DNA of 64,000 bases from Microvirga lupini (GCF_014191055.1 NZ_JACHWB010000002.1:372001-436000), one strand, 5' to 3'. Numbered from the stretch's first letter, positions 42,956-52,751 are shown. Numbers and translations are program-made. Notes: generated by a model from the sequence alone, not told the origin.

Positions 42956-43936
42956 TCAGACCTCCGGGATGGCGAGCTGTCTGCGCTGCGCATCGGCGAC
43001 GAGCGAGGCGACGGCGCAGGAAGCCAGCCGCGTGATCGTCGAGTCAGCCCGGCTGGTGAGGATGACCGGCACACGGGCGCCGAGCACGATGCCCGCGGCA
43101 TCCGCGTCAGCCAGAAACGTCAGGCTCTTGGCCAGCATGTTGCCGGCCTCCAGATCCGGGACCACGAGCACATTCGCCTGCCCGGCCACAGGCGACTGGA
43201 TCTTCTTGATCGTCGCGGCGCCAAGGTCGATGGCATTGTCCAGTGCCAGCGGGCCATCCAGGATCCCACCCGTGATCTGCCCGCGGTCAGCCATCTTGCA
43301 CAAGGCCGCGGCCTCAATGGTCGAGGGCACCTTCGGATTGACGGTTTCCATCGCCGACAGAATTGCAACGCGCACCGGATCGACCCGCAGCGCCCGTGCG
43401 AGATCGATGGCATTCTGGACGATGTGGACCTTGTCCTCCAGCGTCGGCGCGATGTTCACCGCCGCGTCGGTGATGATGAGAGCGGTGTCATGGCCGGGAA
43501 CGTCCATGACGAAGCAGTGGCTGATCCGCCGCGCCGTGCGCAGGCCGCCCTCGCGGCGGACCACGGCGCCCATGAGCTCGTCCGTGTGCAGGCTGCCCTT
43601 CATCAGCGCCTCGGCTTCGCCGGCCTTGACGAGCTCGACCGCCTTGTCGGCCGCCGCATGGCTGTGCGGCGCATCGACGATGCGCATGGTGGAGACATCC
43701 TTGCCGAGCGCCGCCGCCGCAGCCCTGATCCGGGCCTGTGGACCGACGAGGATGGGCTTGATCAGGCCGAGCTCAGCCGCCTCGAACACCGCGCTGAGGG
43801 AGGCCGCATCGCACGGATGCACCACAGCGACCTCCAGTTTTGACAGAGATTGGGCGGCCGCCACGAGCCGGTCGTATTTATCGTGCCGCCGCTGGCCCTG
43901 CTGAGATGCAGTTGGGGCTGGAACCGCAGCCGTCAT
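42956..43936 (-). CDS. pta: Phosphate acetyltransferase (short PTA/PTB form)
   Basis: 326 residues from ATG 43936 (GGGGAG nine bases upstream); the open frame runs on upstream through the promoter and regulatory site, which is not coding. The sequence is the short PTA_PTB catalytic domain: MKGSLHTDELMGAVV, HCFVMDVPGHDTALIITDAAVN and GGILDGPLALDNAI. It forms acetyl phosphate from acetyl-CoA. Some members act on butyryl-CoA, but ackA next door favours acetyl. First gene of a run of up to eleven co-directional genes. Confidence 0.88.
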   Translation of the reverse strand: MTAAVPAPTASQQGQRRHDKYDRLVAAAQSLSKLEVAVVHPCDAASLSAVFEAAELGLIKPILVGPQARIRAAAAALGKDVSTMRIVDAPHSHAAADKAVELVKAGEAEALMKGSLHTDELMGAVVRREGGLRTARRISHCFVMDVPGHDTALIITDAAVNIAPTLEDKVHIVQNAIDLARALRVDPVRVAILSAMETVNPKVPSTIEAAALCKMADRGQITGGILDGPLALDNAIDLGAATIKKIQSPVAGQANVLVVPDLEAGNMLAKSLTFLADADAAGIVLGARVPVILTSRADSTITRLASCAVASLVADAQRRQLAIPEV

Positions 43937-44252
43937 GATTGTCTCCCCTTGCGCACGCGTTGGGCTGCCGCCGGGTGAGCAACGCGACCTGCCGGAACAG
44001 GCTTGCGCCCGATCCGCGATGGCCCGGCTTGTTTGCAGAAGCGAGTATGGTCCCTTCCAGCGGTGCTGCTTGACCTGTTGGGCCATTGAATTGACAGTTT
44101 TGGACTGCCGTTTGGGAACTGCACTTCGCGGAATGTGCGATGCGCTGCATGGCGCGCGCCGGGTAAGACTTGCCTGCCTCTGGCAGGAAAATCTCCTCGT
44201 GTCGTGACTATGGAGACAAGTCCTGCCAGGGCTCCCGCTCCGGATGTTCAGG
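43937..44252. other. Intergenic control region of the pta run
   Basis: 316 bases between the stop of the small AraC gene and the pta ATG, both on the minus strand. It holds regulatory site 9 and a CCATAC -10 candidate (44045-44050). Nothing else is apparent. Confidence 0.5.
44069..44105 (-). promoter_or_regulatory. Direct-repeat regulatory site 9, for pta-ackA and following genes
   Basis: On the minus strand: GTCCAAAACTGTCAAT and GGCCCAACAGGTCAAG, starts 21 bases apart. CCATAC at 44045-44050 (18 bases downstream) is the -10 candidate. Confidence 0.75.
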
Positions 44253-44672
44253 TCAGGGGGGCATTCTGTGGAGTTTGCGGGGGCCGCGCACTTTCTGAAC
44301 ACGGGGATGTCTTGCGCGCCAAGCGGACGGGGTCTGACCGGACCAGCGCCGAAAGGCGCGCGTGAAGGCACTCAGCTCCGAGTATCGCATGACCGCCGCA
44401 ATTTGGCTGAGGCCCATGTCAGTGTTCTGCAGCAACTGGCATGCGATCTCGAAGCGAACTTCATTGGCCACCTGCCGGAACGCATGTCCTTCCGTGCGCA
44501 GGTGCCGATTCAAGGTGCGGCGGTGCATCGAAAACAGACGAGCGACCGTGGCGGCGGAACAGGTATCCCTGAGCAGCTCGATCCGCAGCACACGGCGCAG
44601 ATCGTCGGTGAGGGAGCTGGCGCCATGGGTCGAATGCGGCCCATCGGCAATGTGGGTGGATGGCATCTCCAT
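44253..44672 (-). CDS. Stand-alone AraC-type DNA-binding domain protein
   Basis: 139 residues: after about 25 hydrophilic residues the protein is an AraC C-terminal domain with both helix-turn-helix motifs (AATVARLFSMHRRTLNRHL and MGLSQIAAVMRYSELSAFTR) and RRWSGQTPSAW, nearly as in the two full-length paralogues. The roughly 230-residue effector domain is absent. GGGGGAAG and the ATG give a proper start, so it may be expressed as a constitutive activator or competitor like MarA/SoxS-sized proteins, or be a truncated copy. It is directly upstream of site 9. Confidence 0.8.
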   Translation of the reverse strand: MEMPSTHIADGPHSTHGASSLTDDLRRVLRIELLRDTCSAATVARLFSMHRRTLNRHLRTEGHAFRQVANEVRFEIACQLLQNTDMGLSQIAAVMRYSELSAFTRAFRRWSGQTPSAWRARHPRVQKVRGPRKLHRMPP

Positions 44673-44792
44673 GGCTCTTCCCCCTTTCTGGCAGCCTTGG
44701 CGCTGCCGGACCTCCGATCATAGGCCCCGATGGCCCGCTTGATTGCTCGTATCTTCCTCTTGACGAGTGAGACCCTGTGCGGATGTTTCCGG

Positions 44793-46967
44793 CTAGCTCC
44801 CTTCCTCGGGCGGCTTACCCTTGACGAGGGTAAGAACCTGTCGGGCGGCAGCGGGCTCGACCTCATCACGGCCAGCCACCTGCACGGTCGGAAACGCGAA
44901 CCTGATCCCGTTCTCGTCAAAAGCTGTCTTGAGCATGCCGTAGGCCTTGCGCCGGATCACGAACTGCTCGCCGGGCCGCGTCATCATCTTCATGCGCAGC
45001 TGAATGGCGAAGTCGCCGAACTGCTCGACGCCCTGCATCTTGAGCGGCTCTATGATGTTGGGCGCCAACTCCGGATCTGCCGCCAGCTCCTTGCCGACCT
45101 GCTTGATGATCTTCTTCGCCTTGTCGAGGTCGGTGTCGTAGGTGACGTTGATGGTCATCTTGTCGATAACCCAGTCGCGGCTCATGTTCTCCACGGCCCC
45201 AAGCTGCCCGTATGGGATCGTGAAGACGGGACCGCGATGGTGCCTCAGCTTCACCGAGCGGAAGCCGAGCTTCTCCACGGTGCCCTTGTAGCTGCCGCTC
45301 TGGATGTACTCGCCGACCCGGAAGGCGTCGTCGAGCAGATAAAAGATCCCGCTGATAACATCCTTGACGAGCGTCTGCGATCCGAACCCGATGGCAACAC
45401 CGAAGATGCCCGCGCCTGCAATCAGTGGCCCGATCTCAACCCCGAGCGACGAGAGCGCCATCAGCACGGCTACCGTGGCCAGAATGATGAAGGCAGCCAT
45501 CCGGAACATCGGCAGCAGCGTTCGGATCCGTGCCTGGCGCAACGCCTCCTCACTGCCAGGAGCCGCTTCGGCCTGCAGGCGCGTCAACCTGCGGTCGATC
45601 TGTGTCTTCACCACCTGCCAGAGAAGATCAGCTACCAGCAAGATCACGACGCTGCTGAGAACGCCCCTCACCAGCCGCGTGACGACCGTGTCGCGGCTCG
45701 TCATCTCGCCCCAGTCGATCCCCCAAACCCAGGCAAGGAACAGAGCGGCTCCGACGATCAGGAGAGCCCGGATTCCCCGATCCAGATAAACGGCCCCAAG
45801 TTCGTGACCGTGGGCGCCGTCTGCAGCCTCCAGAGGCCGCAGCAGGTGGCGGGCGGAGGCCTTGGTGATCCTCACCGCCTGAGGCAACACGGCAGCCACG
45901 ACCAGGAGCCAGAACAGTCCCGTCAGGCCCGCCACCCACAAGGCCCACAGCAGCACCAGGTAAAGCGACAGCAGCCACGTCCCGAGGACGTGGTGGCGAG
46001 GTGGACGATCCGATGCCTCCAGCCCAACTGCGGTTGAAGCAGGCCATCGCCACACGGCCTCGACTGCGATGGCCAGAAGTCCAAGCCCAAGAGCATAGGC
46101 AACGATCCTGCGTCCATCGGGCGAGAACCCGAGGGTACGCACGAGTTCGACGGTCGCCCAGCCGAACGCGAACCAGCCGACGAACAGAACCAGGCGGCGG
46201 TGCCAGAACGAAGCCGCCTCATTGGTCATCGGAATGATCCGGATGGCTTCAGGATCGTGATGCCCCACCGACCGGGGAGAGAGCAGGATCCGACTGCAAA
46301 GAAGGGCGAACCGCAGCAGCAACGCCGCAAGCAGATAGGCGAGGACAATCCGCCTGAGCAGGGGCGGCCAGTCGAAGATGAGAAATGCGCCGATGCTCCC
46401 GATCCCGAAGATCGCCACATGGGCCAGACCGAACGCCAAACGCATGCCGGTCATCCGAACACGCTCGTTCGCCGTCTTGACCGTGCGGGAGACGACCTGT
46501 CCCCGTGCGGATGCCGTGGCCTTCCGGAAGATCCACTCGACCCCGGCTCCGAAGCCGAGGAAGCCGAGCACGAGGAGAACAACTTCGAGGAGGGATCGGC
46601 TCTGGAGCTCCTGCGACAGCAGATCGCCGGCATGCCTGACCTCCTGGGGGAGACGGGGCACCGCCGCAACCAGGGAGGCGAGATGCGTCCGCAGCGCCTC
46701 GACTCGCATCGCCAGGATCTCGGAGTTCATGTCCTGAGGCTGCTGTGGCAGTGCCTCCTCTGGCGCCGTCACCTGCTTCTGTTGGTCAATCCATGCTCGG
46801 GTGGCCGGATCGTCCAGAAGTTTAAGGAGATCTTGGACCTGGGGCGGCGGGGCCGCTGGCGTCGAAGTGGTCTGAGCGCAGGCAGGACCAGCACCAACTT
46901 GAACGAGGATTAAAATCGCCAGCCCATACAGGGCACGGGTGAAGGTCTGGAGACGCCTCGCACTCAT
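44793..46967 (-). CDS. Large MscS-family mechanosensitive channel
   Basis: 724 residues. Signal peptide (ending GPACAQ), a periplasmic helical part (about 25-130), eight to ten membrane spans, then the MscS pore and beta domain: pore helix GAGIFGVAIGFGSQTLVKDV near residue 535, then FRVGEYIQSG and VEKLGFRSVKLRHHRGPVF. The extra N-terminal membrane part puts it with the YbdG/MscM-like large members. Such channels release solutes on osmotic downshift; aqpZ in the same region fits. It follows two small envelope-protein genes on the same strand. Confidence 0.88.
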   Translation of the reverse strand: MSARRLQTFTRALYGLAILILVQVGAGPACAQTTSTPAAPPPQVQDLLKLLDDPATRAWIDQQKQVTAPEEALPQQPQDMNSEILAMRVEALRTHLASLVAAVPRLPQEVRHAGDLLSQELQSRSLLEVVLLVLGFLGFGAGVEWIFRKATASARGQVVSRTVKTANERVRMTGMRLAFGLAHVAIFGIGSIGAFLIFDWPPLLRRIVLAYLLAALLLRFALLCSRILLSPRSVGHHDPEAIRIIPMTNEAASFWHRRLVLFVGWFAFGWATVELVRTLGFSPDGRRIVAYALGLGLLAIAVEAVWRWPASTAVGLEASDRPPRHHVLGTWLLSLYLVLLWALWVAGLTGLFWLLVVAAVLPQAVRITKASARHLLRPLEAADGAHGHELGAVYLDRGIRALLIVGAALFLAWVWGIDWGEMTSRDTVVTRLVRGVLSSVVILLVADLLWQVVKTQIDRRLTRLQAEAAPGSEEALRQARIRTLLPMFRMAAFIILATVAVLMALSSLGVEIGPLIAGAGIFGVAIGFGSQTLVKDVISGIFYLLDDAFRVGEYIQSGSYKGTVEKLGFRSVKLRHHRGPVFTIPYGQLGAVENMSRDWVIDKMTINVTYDTDLDKAKKIIKQVGKELAADPELAPNIIEPLKMQGVEQFGDFAIQLRMKMMTRPGEQFVIRRKAYGMLKTAFDENGIRFAFPTVQVAGRDEVEPAAARQVLTLVKGKPPEEGS

Positions 46968-46988
46968 GATCCACTCCGCTCAGGCTGC

Positions 46989-47291
46989 TTATGGGCAGCG
47001 GTAAACAATCTGACCGTAGGAATTCACGACCTGCTGGCAGCCGGGAGCGGCATAGTAGTAGGCGCCCGCTGTGGCTGCGGCTCCGGCCGCCGTTCCATAG
47101 GCCACTGCCCGCCGGGTGGTTCGGCGGGCCACACCGGCATAGCTCATCGGGGTCGCAGGGCGTCCAACCCTGGCTTCAGCGTGGCTGATGAACGAGCCGG
47201 ATGAAATAGGACCGTAGCCGCTCCAGAACAGGGCCGCACCGCCAGCCGCAAGCGCGAGCCCAGCAAGACGCATGTGCTTGAGAGTGATCAT
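46989..47291 (-). CDS. Small secreted protein
   Basis: 100 residues with a signal peptide (hydrophobic 8-25). The mature part is Ala/Gly/Tyr-rich (RAVAYGTAAGAAATAGAYYY) and has two cysteines near the end (PGCQQVV and VYRCP), a form shared with the repeat protein at 23.5-24.0 kb. Its ATG overlaps the stop of the DUF2092 gene (ATGA), so it is translated with it. Unknown function. Confidence 0.65.
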   Translation of the reverse strand: MITLKHMRLAGLALAAGGAALFWSGYGPISSGSFISHAEARVGRPATPMSYAGVARRTTRRAVAYGTAAGAAATAGAYYYAAPGCQQVVNSYGQIVYRCP

Positions 47292-48100
47292 TTGCCACCT
47301 CCGGGGATAATGCCGGCCGGGATGTCATCGATGTCCTTGAGAAGAGTGATTGCGACGCCGCTTGCTCCGGTCGGCGGATTGAAGGTGAAGGCGTCCGAAG
47401 CCGGACTGACGTCGGTCTTCCAGTCCCTGAGACGCAGGGTGTACTGCGGTGCGGCCCCAACCGCCTTGCTGGTAATGACGTACTTGCGTGGCACCGGTCG
47501 CTCGCCAACCTCGACCCAAATCTGCCAATCGGTGTCGAGGTTGCGAAAGGCGAGATGCTCGCACTCAACACCTTCGACGACGCCGCGACCAATGTGCTTG
47601 GCCTCCAGCACTCCGTCGATCAGCTCTTCGTAGGGCTTAGACAGCAGAAGATCGGCCCCCGGCAGTTCGAGCGTCGCCTCGGTCCGGAGCCTGTCGACAA
47701 CCTCATCAAACGTTCCCACTGCGGGAACCTGGGCAAACCTGTTGCCGCCACGATCGTAGACCGTCAGGTTAGATCCATCCGAAACCAACTCGACCTCAGC
47801 GTATCCACCGGTCCGGCTGACGCGGAATTTATTCGGGCGGGTCATGGTGATGTCGCCGGAGGCGCTGAACTGGATCTTCTCGACGGCCGGAGTCACCACC
47901 TCGACATCGGCATCATACTTGAGCGACAGGTTCTCCTGGCGGCTGACATAGTCCGACATGGCCTTCAGAATGCTTTTGGCCTTGCTGTCCTCCGCCCACG
48001 CGGCCGGCGTTGGAATGAGCATAATCGCCAGGGCGGCAAGCAGGCCCAGCGTGGGTTTCGTAAGTGCGGTGACCGGACGCGAACAGATCCCTCGGTTCAT
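47288..48100 (-). CDS. DUF2092 periplasmic protein
   Basis: 270 residues from ATG 48100 (AGGAGG eight bases upstream). Signal peptide ends AAWAE; then KAKSILKAMSDYVSRQENL and SGDITMTRPNKFRVSRTGG, the pattern of DUF2092 proteins, whose fold is related to the LolA/LppX lipid-binding half-barrels. A role in lipoprotein or lipid handling in the periplasm is possible but unproven. First gene behind regulatory site 10. Confidence 0.75.
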   Translation of the reverse strand: MNRGICSRPVTALTKPTLGLLAALAIMLIPTPAAWAEDSKAKSILKAMSDYVSRQENLSLKYDADVEVVTPAVEKIQFSASGDITMTRPNKFRVSRTGGYAEVELVSDGSNLTVYDRGGNRFAQVPAVGTFDEVVDRLRTEATLELPGADLLLSKPYEELIDGVLEAKHIGRGVVEGVECEHLAFRNLDTDWQIWVEVGERPVPRKYVITSKAVGAAPQYTLRLRDWKTDVSPASDAFTFNPPTGASGVAITLLKDIDDIPAGIIPGGGK

Positions 48101-48209
48101 GGTGCGATCCTCCTGGCCTTCCCGGGAATGGAGCAGCGGGACCACCCGCGCCCGCCCCGCGGGATCAACAGTCCTCGGAAATCACCATAGGCCATCTCAG
48201 GGCTTCGTG

Positions 48210-48246
48210 CTTGACCGGTGCGGACAATCTCCTGACAGTTTGGGCC
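48210..48246 (-). promoter_or_regulatory. Direct-repeat regulatory site 10, for the DUF2092-MscS unit
   Basis: On the minus strand: GGCCCAAACTGTCAGG and GTCCGCACCGGTCAAG, starts 21 bases apart; TATGGT (48184-48189) lies 20 bases downstream. Confidence 0.78.
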
Positions 48247-48252
48247 TTTACT

Positions 48253-48441
48253 TTACCTGTGATTCCGGTGCGCCCCGCCCAACAGGCTCATCGCACCGAG
48301 GCGATTGCATGGGCATGGACAATATCCCGGGGCCGGCTTTGATCCGCGTAGAGCACCTTTCTGCCGATCAGAAGCGGCGGCAATCATCAGCGCAGCTCCT
48401 AAGGCAATCATTCCAAACACGATCCGGTCTTGGGACGTCAT
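48253..48441 (-). CDS. Possible small membrane protein
   Basis: 62 codons: MTSQDRIVFGMIALGAALMI looks like a single membrane anchor, followed by a short basic tail with two close cysteines (YCPCPC). There is no clear ribosome site before the ATG, and its stop is six bases before regulatory site 10. Real expression is uncertain. Confidence 0.3.
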   Translation of the reverse strand: MTSQDRIVFGMIALGAALMIAAASDRQKGALRGSKPAPGYCPCPCNRLGAMSLLGGAHRNHR

Positions 48442-48527
48442 ATTGACCAGAGAGCATTCACGAGCCTCCTCCCTGCATCACCTCGCATCTGGCCATTGCC
48501 TGTCTGCCCCACATCGCAGGGGGGAGC

Positions 48528-48564
48528 GGCTCAAACTGTCAAGGGATTGTCTCTTTCGATCAAG
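48528..48564 (+). promoter_or_regulatory. Direct-repeat regulatory site 11, for the serine dehydratase-PFL unit
   Basis: GGCTCAAACTGTCAAG and GTCTCTTTCGATCAAG, starts 21 bases apart; TAAGAT at 48584-48589, exactly 19 bases downstream, is the -10 candidate. Confidence 0.78.
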
Positions 48565-48687
48565 CACATGTCCCGGACCAACCTAAGATGATGTTAGAGG
48601 CAAAAGATATTCTGCCTCACATCACAACAAGGGCGGAGCCGCCGAAGCCATGTCGCGACTCCGGATCCCGAGCCGGAGGACGCGCGC

Positions 48688-50334
48688 ATGACCTGCTCCA
48701 GCAAGGACGACGAGCTGTTTCCGGCATTGCCCGAACCGATCAACCTTCCGCCGGGTGTCAACCGCCGGACGTTCCTCATGCGCAACGCCGCCATCGGTGC
48801 CGCGGCCGTGATGACCGGAACGACATGGGCTCCGGAAACCCGGGCGCAGCAGGCCGCGACGGAGGCCGCCGCACAGCAAGCCAAGAAGGAAGCCGTAGGA
48901 GGCGATGCCGGCCTCAGGATGAGTTCGGCCCTGTCCCCCGACCTCGACGTCGTCAAGACGTCGAAGGGACCGGTCATGACCGTGGCCGACGAGTTCTACA
49001 AGGTCGGTCCGGGCCCATCCAGCTCGCACACCATCGGGCCCATGCGCATCACATACGATTTCTACCAGCGTTGTGCGAAACTGCCGGCCGATCAACTGGC
49101 GCAAGCCACCGGCCTCAAGGTCCATCTCTTCGGCAGCCTGAGCGCGACCGGCAAGGGTCATGGCACCGAGCGTGCCGCCTTGGCGGGCTTGGTGGGCAAG
49201 GAGCCGGCCACCGTGGATCCGCGGTTCCTCGACGAGATGATTGCCAAGCCGCAGCAGACCTATCCGGTGCAGCTCGGTAGCAAGACGTTCAACCTATCCC
49301 TCGCTGACATCGTCTATGACGCGCCGAAGGGCGACTTCCCGCACCCGAACACCATGACGGCTCGCCTTATGGCCGGCGACAAGGTCCTCTATGAGCAGGA
49401 GTACTATTCCGTCGGCGGCGGCTTCATCGAGTGGAAGGGCTATGAGCCGCCCAAGAAAGGACAGCCGAAATATCCCTATGCGACGATGAAGGAGCTGCGC
49501 CAGCACGCGGAGAACAACAATCTCTCGGTGGCCGACGTCGTCATGGCGAACGAGATCGCCGTCTCCGGCAAAAACGAGGAGCAGATCAACGCCTTCCTGG
49601 ACAAGATCGCCAACGCGATGATCGCTACGGTGAAGACCGGCCTGTCCTACAAGGATGACGTCTTGCCTGGGCCGATCAAGCTGCATTCCAAGGCGGCCAC
49701 GGTCTATGAGCGGGCCAACGACGACACCTACATGAGCGACCGGGCCATCGGACTGGTGTCGGCCTTTGCCTTGGCGGCGTCCGAGGAGAATGCCCGCGGT
49801 CATCTGGTGATCACCGCGCCTACCGGCGGGTCGGCAGGTGTGATGCCGGCCGTCGTCTACGCCCTGACCCAAAGCCCCCGGGCTGTGCCGATGGACAAGA
49901 TTCGGGAGGGCCTGCTGGCTGGATTGGCCGTTGGCTATCTATGTAAGCACAACGCGACCCTCGCAGCCGCCGAAGGCGGATGCCAAGCCGAGATCGGTGT
50001 CGCGTCCGCGATGGCCGCCGCGCTGATCACTCAGGTGCTGAACCAGCCGCCGCAGGTGATCGAGAATGCGGCTGAATCCGCCCTCGAGCACCATCTCGGC
50101 ATGACCTGCGACCCCGTCGCGGGCTACGTGCAGGTTCCCTGCATTGAGCGCTGCGCGTTCGGGGCGGTGAAAGCCTGGGCAGCCGCCATGATCGCCACCA
50201 ACGAAATCGCGAGCCGGCACCGGGTTGATCTCGACACGACAATCAAGACCCTGTCCGACACTGCGAAGGACATGAACCCGAAATACAAGGAAACAAGCGA
50301 GGCGGGCCTCGCCCAGAACCTGGTGCTCTGCTGA
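48688..50334 (+). CDS. L-serine ammonia-lyase with an N-terminal Tat-type signal
   Basis: 548 residues, about 90 longer than usual. From residue about 95 it is a single-chain iron-sulfur L-serine dehydratase: the SdaA start region YKVGPGPSSSHTIGPM, then the SerAlpha part with GGCQAEIGVASAMAAA and MTCDPVAGYVQVPCIERC, whose cysteines fit the [4Fe-4S] ligands. Residues 25-50 are NRRTFLMRN followed by a hydrophobic stretch (AAIGAAAVMTGTTWA), a twin-arginine pattern. A GGAGGA site precedes the ATG. It makes pyruvate and ammonia from serine, feeding the PFL encoded 74 bases downstream. Whether it is exported is open. Confidence 0.87.
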   Translation: MTCSSKDDELFPALPEPINLPPGVNRRTFLMRNAAIGAAAVMTGTTWAPETRAQQAATEAAAQQAKKEAVGGDAGLRMSSALSPDLDVVKTSKGPVMTVADEFYKVGPGPSSSHTIGPMRITYDFYQRCAKLPADQLAQATGLKVHLFGSLSATGKGHGTERAALAGLVGKEPATVDPRFLDEMIAKPQQTYPVQLGSKTFNLSLADIVYDAPKGDFPHPNTMTARLMAGDKVLYEQEYYSVGGGFIEWKGYEPPKKGQPKYPYATMKELRQHAENNNLSVADVVMANEIAVSGKNEEQINAFLDKIANAMIATVKTGLSYKDDVLPGPIKLHSKAATVYERANDDTYMSDRAIGLVSAFALAASEENARGHLVITAPTGGSAGVMPAVVYALTQSPRAVPMDKIREGLLAGLAVGYLCKHNATLAAAEGGCQAEIGVASAMAAALITQVLNQPPQVIENAAESALEHHLGMTCDPVAGYVQVPCIERCAFGAVKAWAAAMIATNEIASRHRVDLDTTIKTLSDTAKDMNPKYKETSEAGLAQNLVLC

Positions 50335-50408
50335 GCTTCCCTGCCGCGCGGGAGCAACCGGAAATACGTCGGATGGAAATCCCATAAGCGTCGTGGGAGG
50401 AGGTTGGC

Positions 50409-52751
50409 ATGCCGGATAACGCCATCGCTGCTGAGAGGTCTGCGGAGAAGCCCAAGCAACAGGCTGGAAAGCAGGAGATGAAAGACCGTCGGGCTGAAGC
50501 ATCCCACACGCCCGAAGCCATGGCTTCGGTGAACGAATGGGCAGGCTTCGCGCCCGGACGCTGGCAGACCACCGTCGATGTGCGCGACTTCATCCAGCGC
50601 AACGTTACGTCTTACGAAGGAGACGAGGCGTTTCTGTCCAGTCCCACCGAACGGACGAAGGCCGTCTGGGCGAAGCTGCAACCGTACTTCCAGGAGGAAA
50701 TCCGTAAGGGCGTCCTCGATGTCGATGCCAAGACGCCCTCCTCCATGACCTCGCACGCCCCCGGCTACATCGATCGTGACAACGAGGTCATCGTCGGGTT
50801 GCAGACCGATGCGCCCTTCCGGCGCGCCATCATGCCATATGGCGGCTTGCGCATGGTCGAGGCCGGACTGAAGGCGGCAGGGTTCGAGCCGGACCCTATC
50901 GTGCACGAGACCTTTACGAAGTACCGCAAGACCCACAATGACGGGGTCTTCGACGCCTATACGCCCGAGATCATGGCATGCCGGCGCAGCCACATCATCA
51001 CCGGACTGCCCGACTCCTACGGCCGCGGCCGGATCATCGGCGATTACCGTCGGGTGGCCTTGTACGGCACCGACAAACTCCTGGCGGCCAAACGCGCCGA
51101 GCGGGCGCTCCTCGACGCCAAGTGGCCGACCGACGACGTCATCCGAGAGCGGGAGGAACTGGCCGAGCAGATGCGGGCTCTGGTCGACTTGGCTGGGATG
51201 GCCAAGAACTATGGTTTCGATATCAAGCGTCCGGCGGCTGACGCGCGCGAAGCCGTCCAGTGGACCTACTTCGGCTACCTCGGCGCCATTAAGGAAGCCA
51301 ACGGCGCGGCCATGTCCATCGGCCGCATCTCGACCTTCCTCGACATCTACATCGAACGCGACCTGAAGAGCGGCGCCCTCGATGAAGCAGGCGCCCAGGA
51401 GCTTATCGACCAGCTCGTCCAGAAGCTGCGCATCGTCCGCTTCCTTCGCACGCCTGACTACGATGCCCTGTTCTCGGGCGATCCCTATTGGGCCACCGAG
51501 TGCGTCGGCGGCATGGACCTCAACGGCCGTCCCCTGGTAACGCGGACAAGCTTCCGCATGCTGCACACCCTGACAAATCTAGGTCCGGCACCGGAACCCA
51601 ACATGACGGTTCTCTGGTCACGGCAGTTGCCAGATGGCTTCAAGCGCTATTGCATCAAGGTTTCGGCCGAGACGTCATCGATCCAGTACGAGAACGACGA
51701 TCTCATGCGTCCGTATTGGGGCGACGATTACGGCATCGCTTGCTGTGTCTCGGCTATGCGCATCGGCAACCAGATGCAATTCTTCGGCGCACGGGTGAAC
51801 CTCGGCAAGTGCCTGCTCTATGCCATCAATGGCGGCCGGGACGAGATCAGTGGCGAGCAGGTCGGCCCGGCGGCATCACCCGTACTGGGTGACGTCCTCG
51901 ACTATGACGACGTCATGACGAAATTCGACGCCATGATGGAGTGGTTGGCACGAACCTACGTGCATGCCATGAACTGCATCCACTACATGCACGACAAGTA
52001 CTACTACGAGCGTCTGGAGATGGCGCTCCATGACCAGCAGATCCTGCGCACGATGGCGTTCGGCATTGCCGGTCTGTCTGTCGTGGCCGATAGCCTCTCG
52101 GCGATCAAACATGCGAAGGTCAGGTCCATCCGGCGTGACGACGGTCTGATCGTCTCGTACGAGATCACAGGCGACTACCCGCAATACGGCAACAATGACG
52201 ATCGCGTCGACAGCATTGCGGCCGATCTGGTCTCCACCTTCATGAAAAAGATCCGCAAGCATCCGACCTATCGCAACGCAGTTCACACGCAGTCAGTCCT
52301 GACTATCACCAGCAATGTCGTCTATGGCAGGAACACCGGGGATACACCGGACGGACGCAAGGCCGGCGAGCCTTTCGCGCCTGGGGCCAATCCGATGCAC
52401 GGCCGCGACAGTCATGGATGGCTCGCCTCATGCTTGTCGGTCGCCAAGCTGCCGTATGCGGATGCGCAGGACGGGATCAGCTATACCGTGTCGATCACAC
52501 CGAGCCTCAATCGGCTTGATCAGGGTGAGAAGATCAAACAGGCAGTGAAAGTCATGGATACGTACTGCGGCCAGGGTGGGTTCCACATGAACCTCAATGT
52601 CCTCAACCGCGACACCTTGCTCGACGCGATGGAGCATCCGGACAAGTACCCGCAGCTGACGATCCGCGTCTCGGGCTATGCGGTCAATTTCGTGCGCCTG
52701 ACCCGCGAACAGCAGATGGACGTGATCAGCCGGACGTTCCACGGTGAGTGA
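50409..52751 (+). CDS. pflB: Pyruvate formate-lyase
   Basis: 780 residues. It has the active-site cysteine pair in GIACCVSAM (Cys445-Cys446) and the glycyl-radical motif RVSGYAVNF (Gly756), both required in true PFL, plus [11 protein letters not shown] and the [12 protein letters not shown] region. It splits pyruvate with CoA into acetyl-CoA and formate without oxygen; the radical is destroyed by oxygen. An unusual N-terminal extension of about 35 charged residues precedes the usual start. GGGAGGAGG lies before the ATG. The activase gene follows directly. Confidence 0.94.
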   Translation: MPDNAIAAERSAEKPKQQAGKQEMKDRRAEASHTPEAMASVNEWAGFAPGRWQTTVDVRDFIQRNVTSYEGDEAFLSSPTERTKAVWAKLQPYFQEEIRKGVLDVDAKTPSSMTSHAPGYIDRDNEVIVGLQTDAPFRRAIMPYGGLRMVEAGLKAAGFEPDPIVHETFTKYRKTHNDGVFDAYTPEIMACRRSHIITGLPDSYGRGRIIGDYRRVALYGTDKLLAAKRAERALLDAKWPTDDVIREREELAEQMRALVDLAGMAKNYGFDIKRPAADAREAVQWTYFGYLGAIKEANGAAMSIGRISTFLDIYIERDLKSGALDEAGAQELIDQLVQKLRIVRFLRTPDYDALFSGDPYWATECVGGMDLNGRPLVTRTSFRMLHTLTNLGPAPEPNMTVLWSRQLPDGFKRYCIKVSAETSSIQYENDDLMRPYWGDDYGIACCVSAMRIGNQMQFFGARVNLGKCLLYAINGGRDEISGEQVGPAASPVLGDVLDYDDVMTKFDAMMEWLARTYVHAMNCIHYMHDKYYYERLEMALHDQQILRTMAFGIAGLSVVADSLSAIKHAKVRSIRRDDGLIVSYEITGDYPQYGNNDDRVDSIAADLVSTFMKKIRKHPTYRNAVHTQSVLTITSNVVYGRNTGDTPDGRKAGEPFAPGANPMHGRDSHGWLASCLSVAKLPYADAQDGISYTVSITPSLNRLDQGEKIKQAVKVMDTYCGQGGFHMNLNVLNRDTLLDAMEHPDKYPQLTIRVSGYAVNFVRLTREQQMDVISRTFHGE

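Larger units (their letters stand above)
48101..48687. other. Divergent control region between DUF2092 and serine dehydratase genes
   Basis: 587 bases bounded by two regulatory sites that face outward: site 10 towards the DUF2092 gene and site 11 towards the dehydratase gene. A possible 62-codon gene (48253-48441, minus strand) lies between them. Confidence 0.6.

Noticed and set aside
42956..44371. pta open frame extended upstream to 471 codons
   Set aside because: The extension runs through the promoter and regulatory site 9 and is out of family; ATG 43936 has a good ribosome site.
50124..51566. 480-codon minus-strand frame opposite serine dehydratase/pflB
   Set aside because: Antisense shadow of two clear enzymes; no recognisable motifs.
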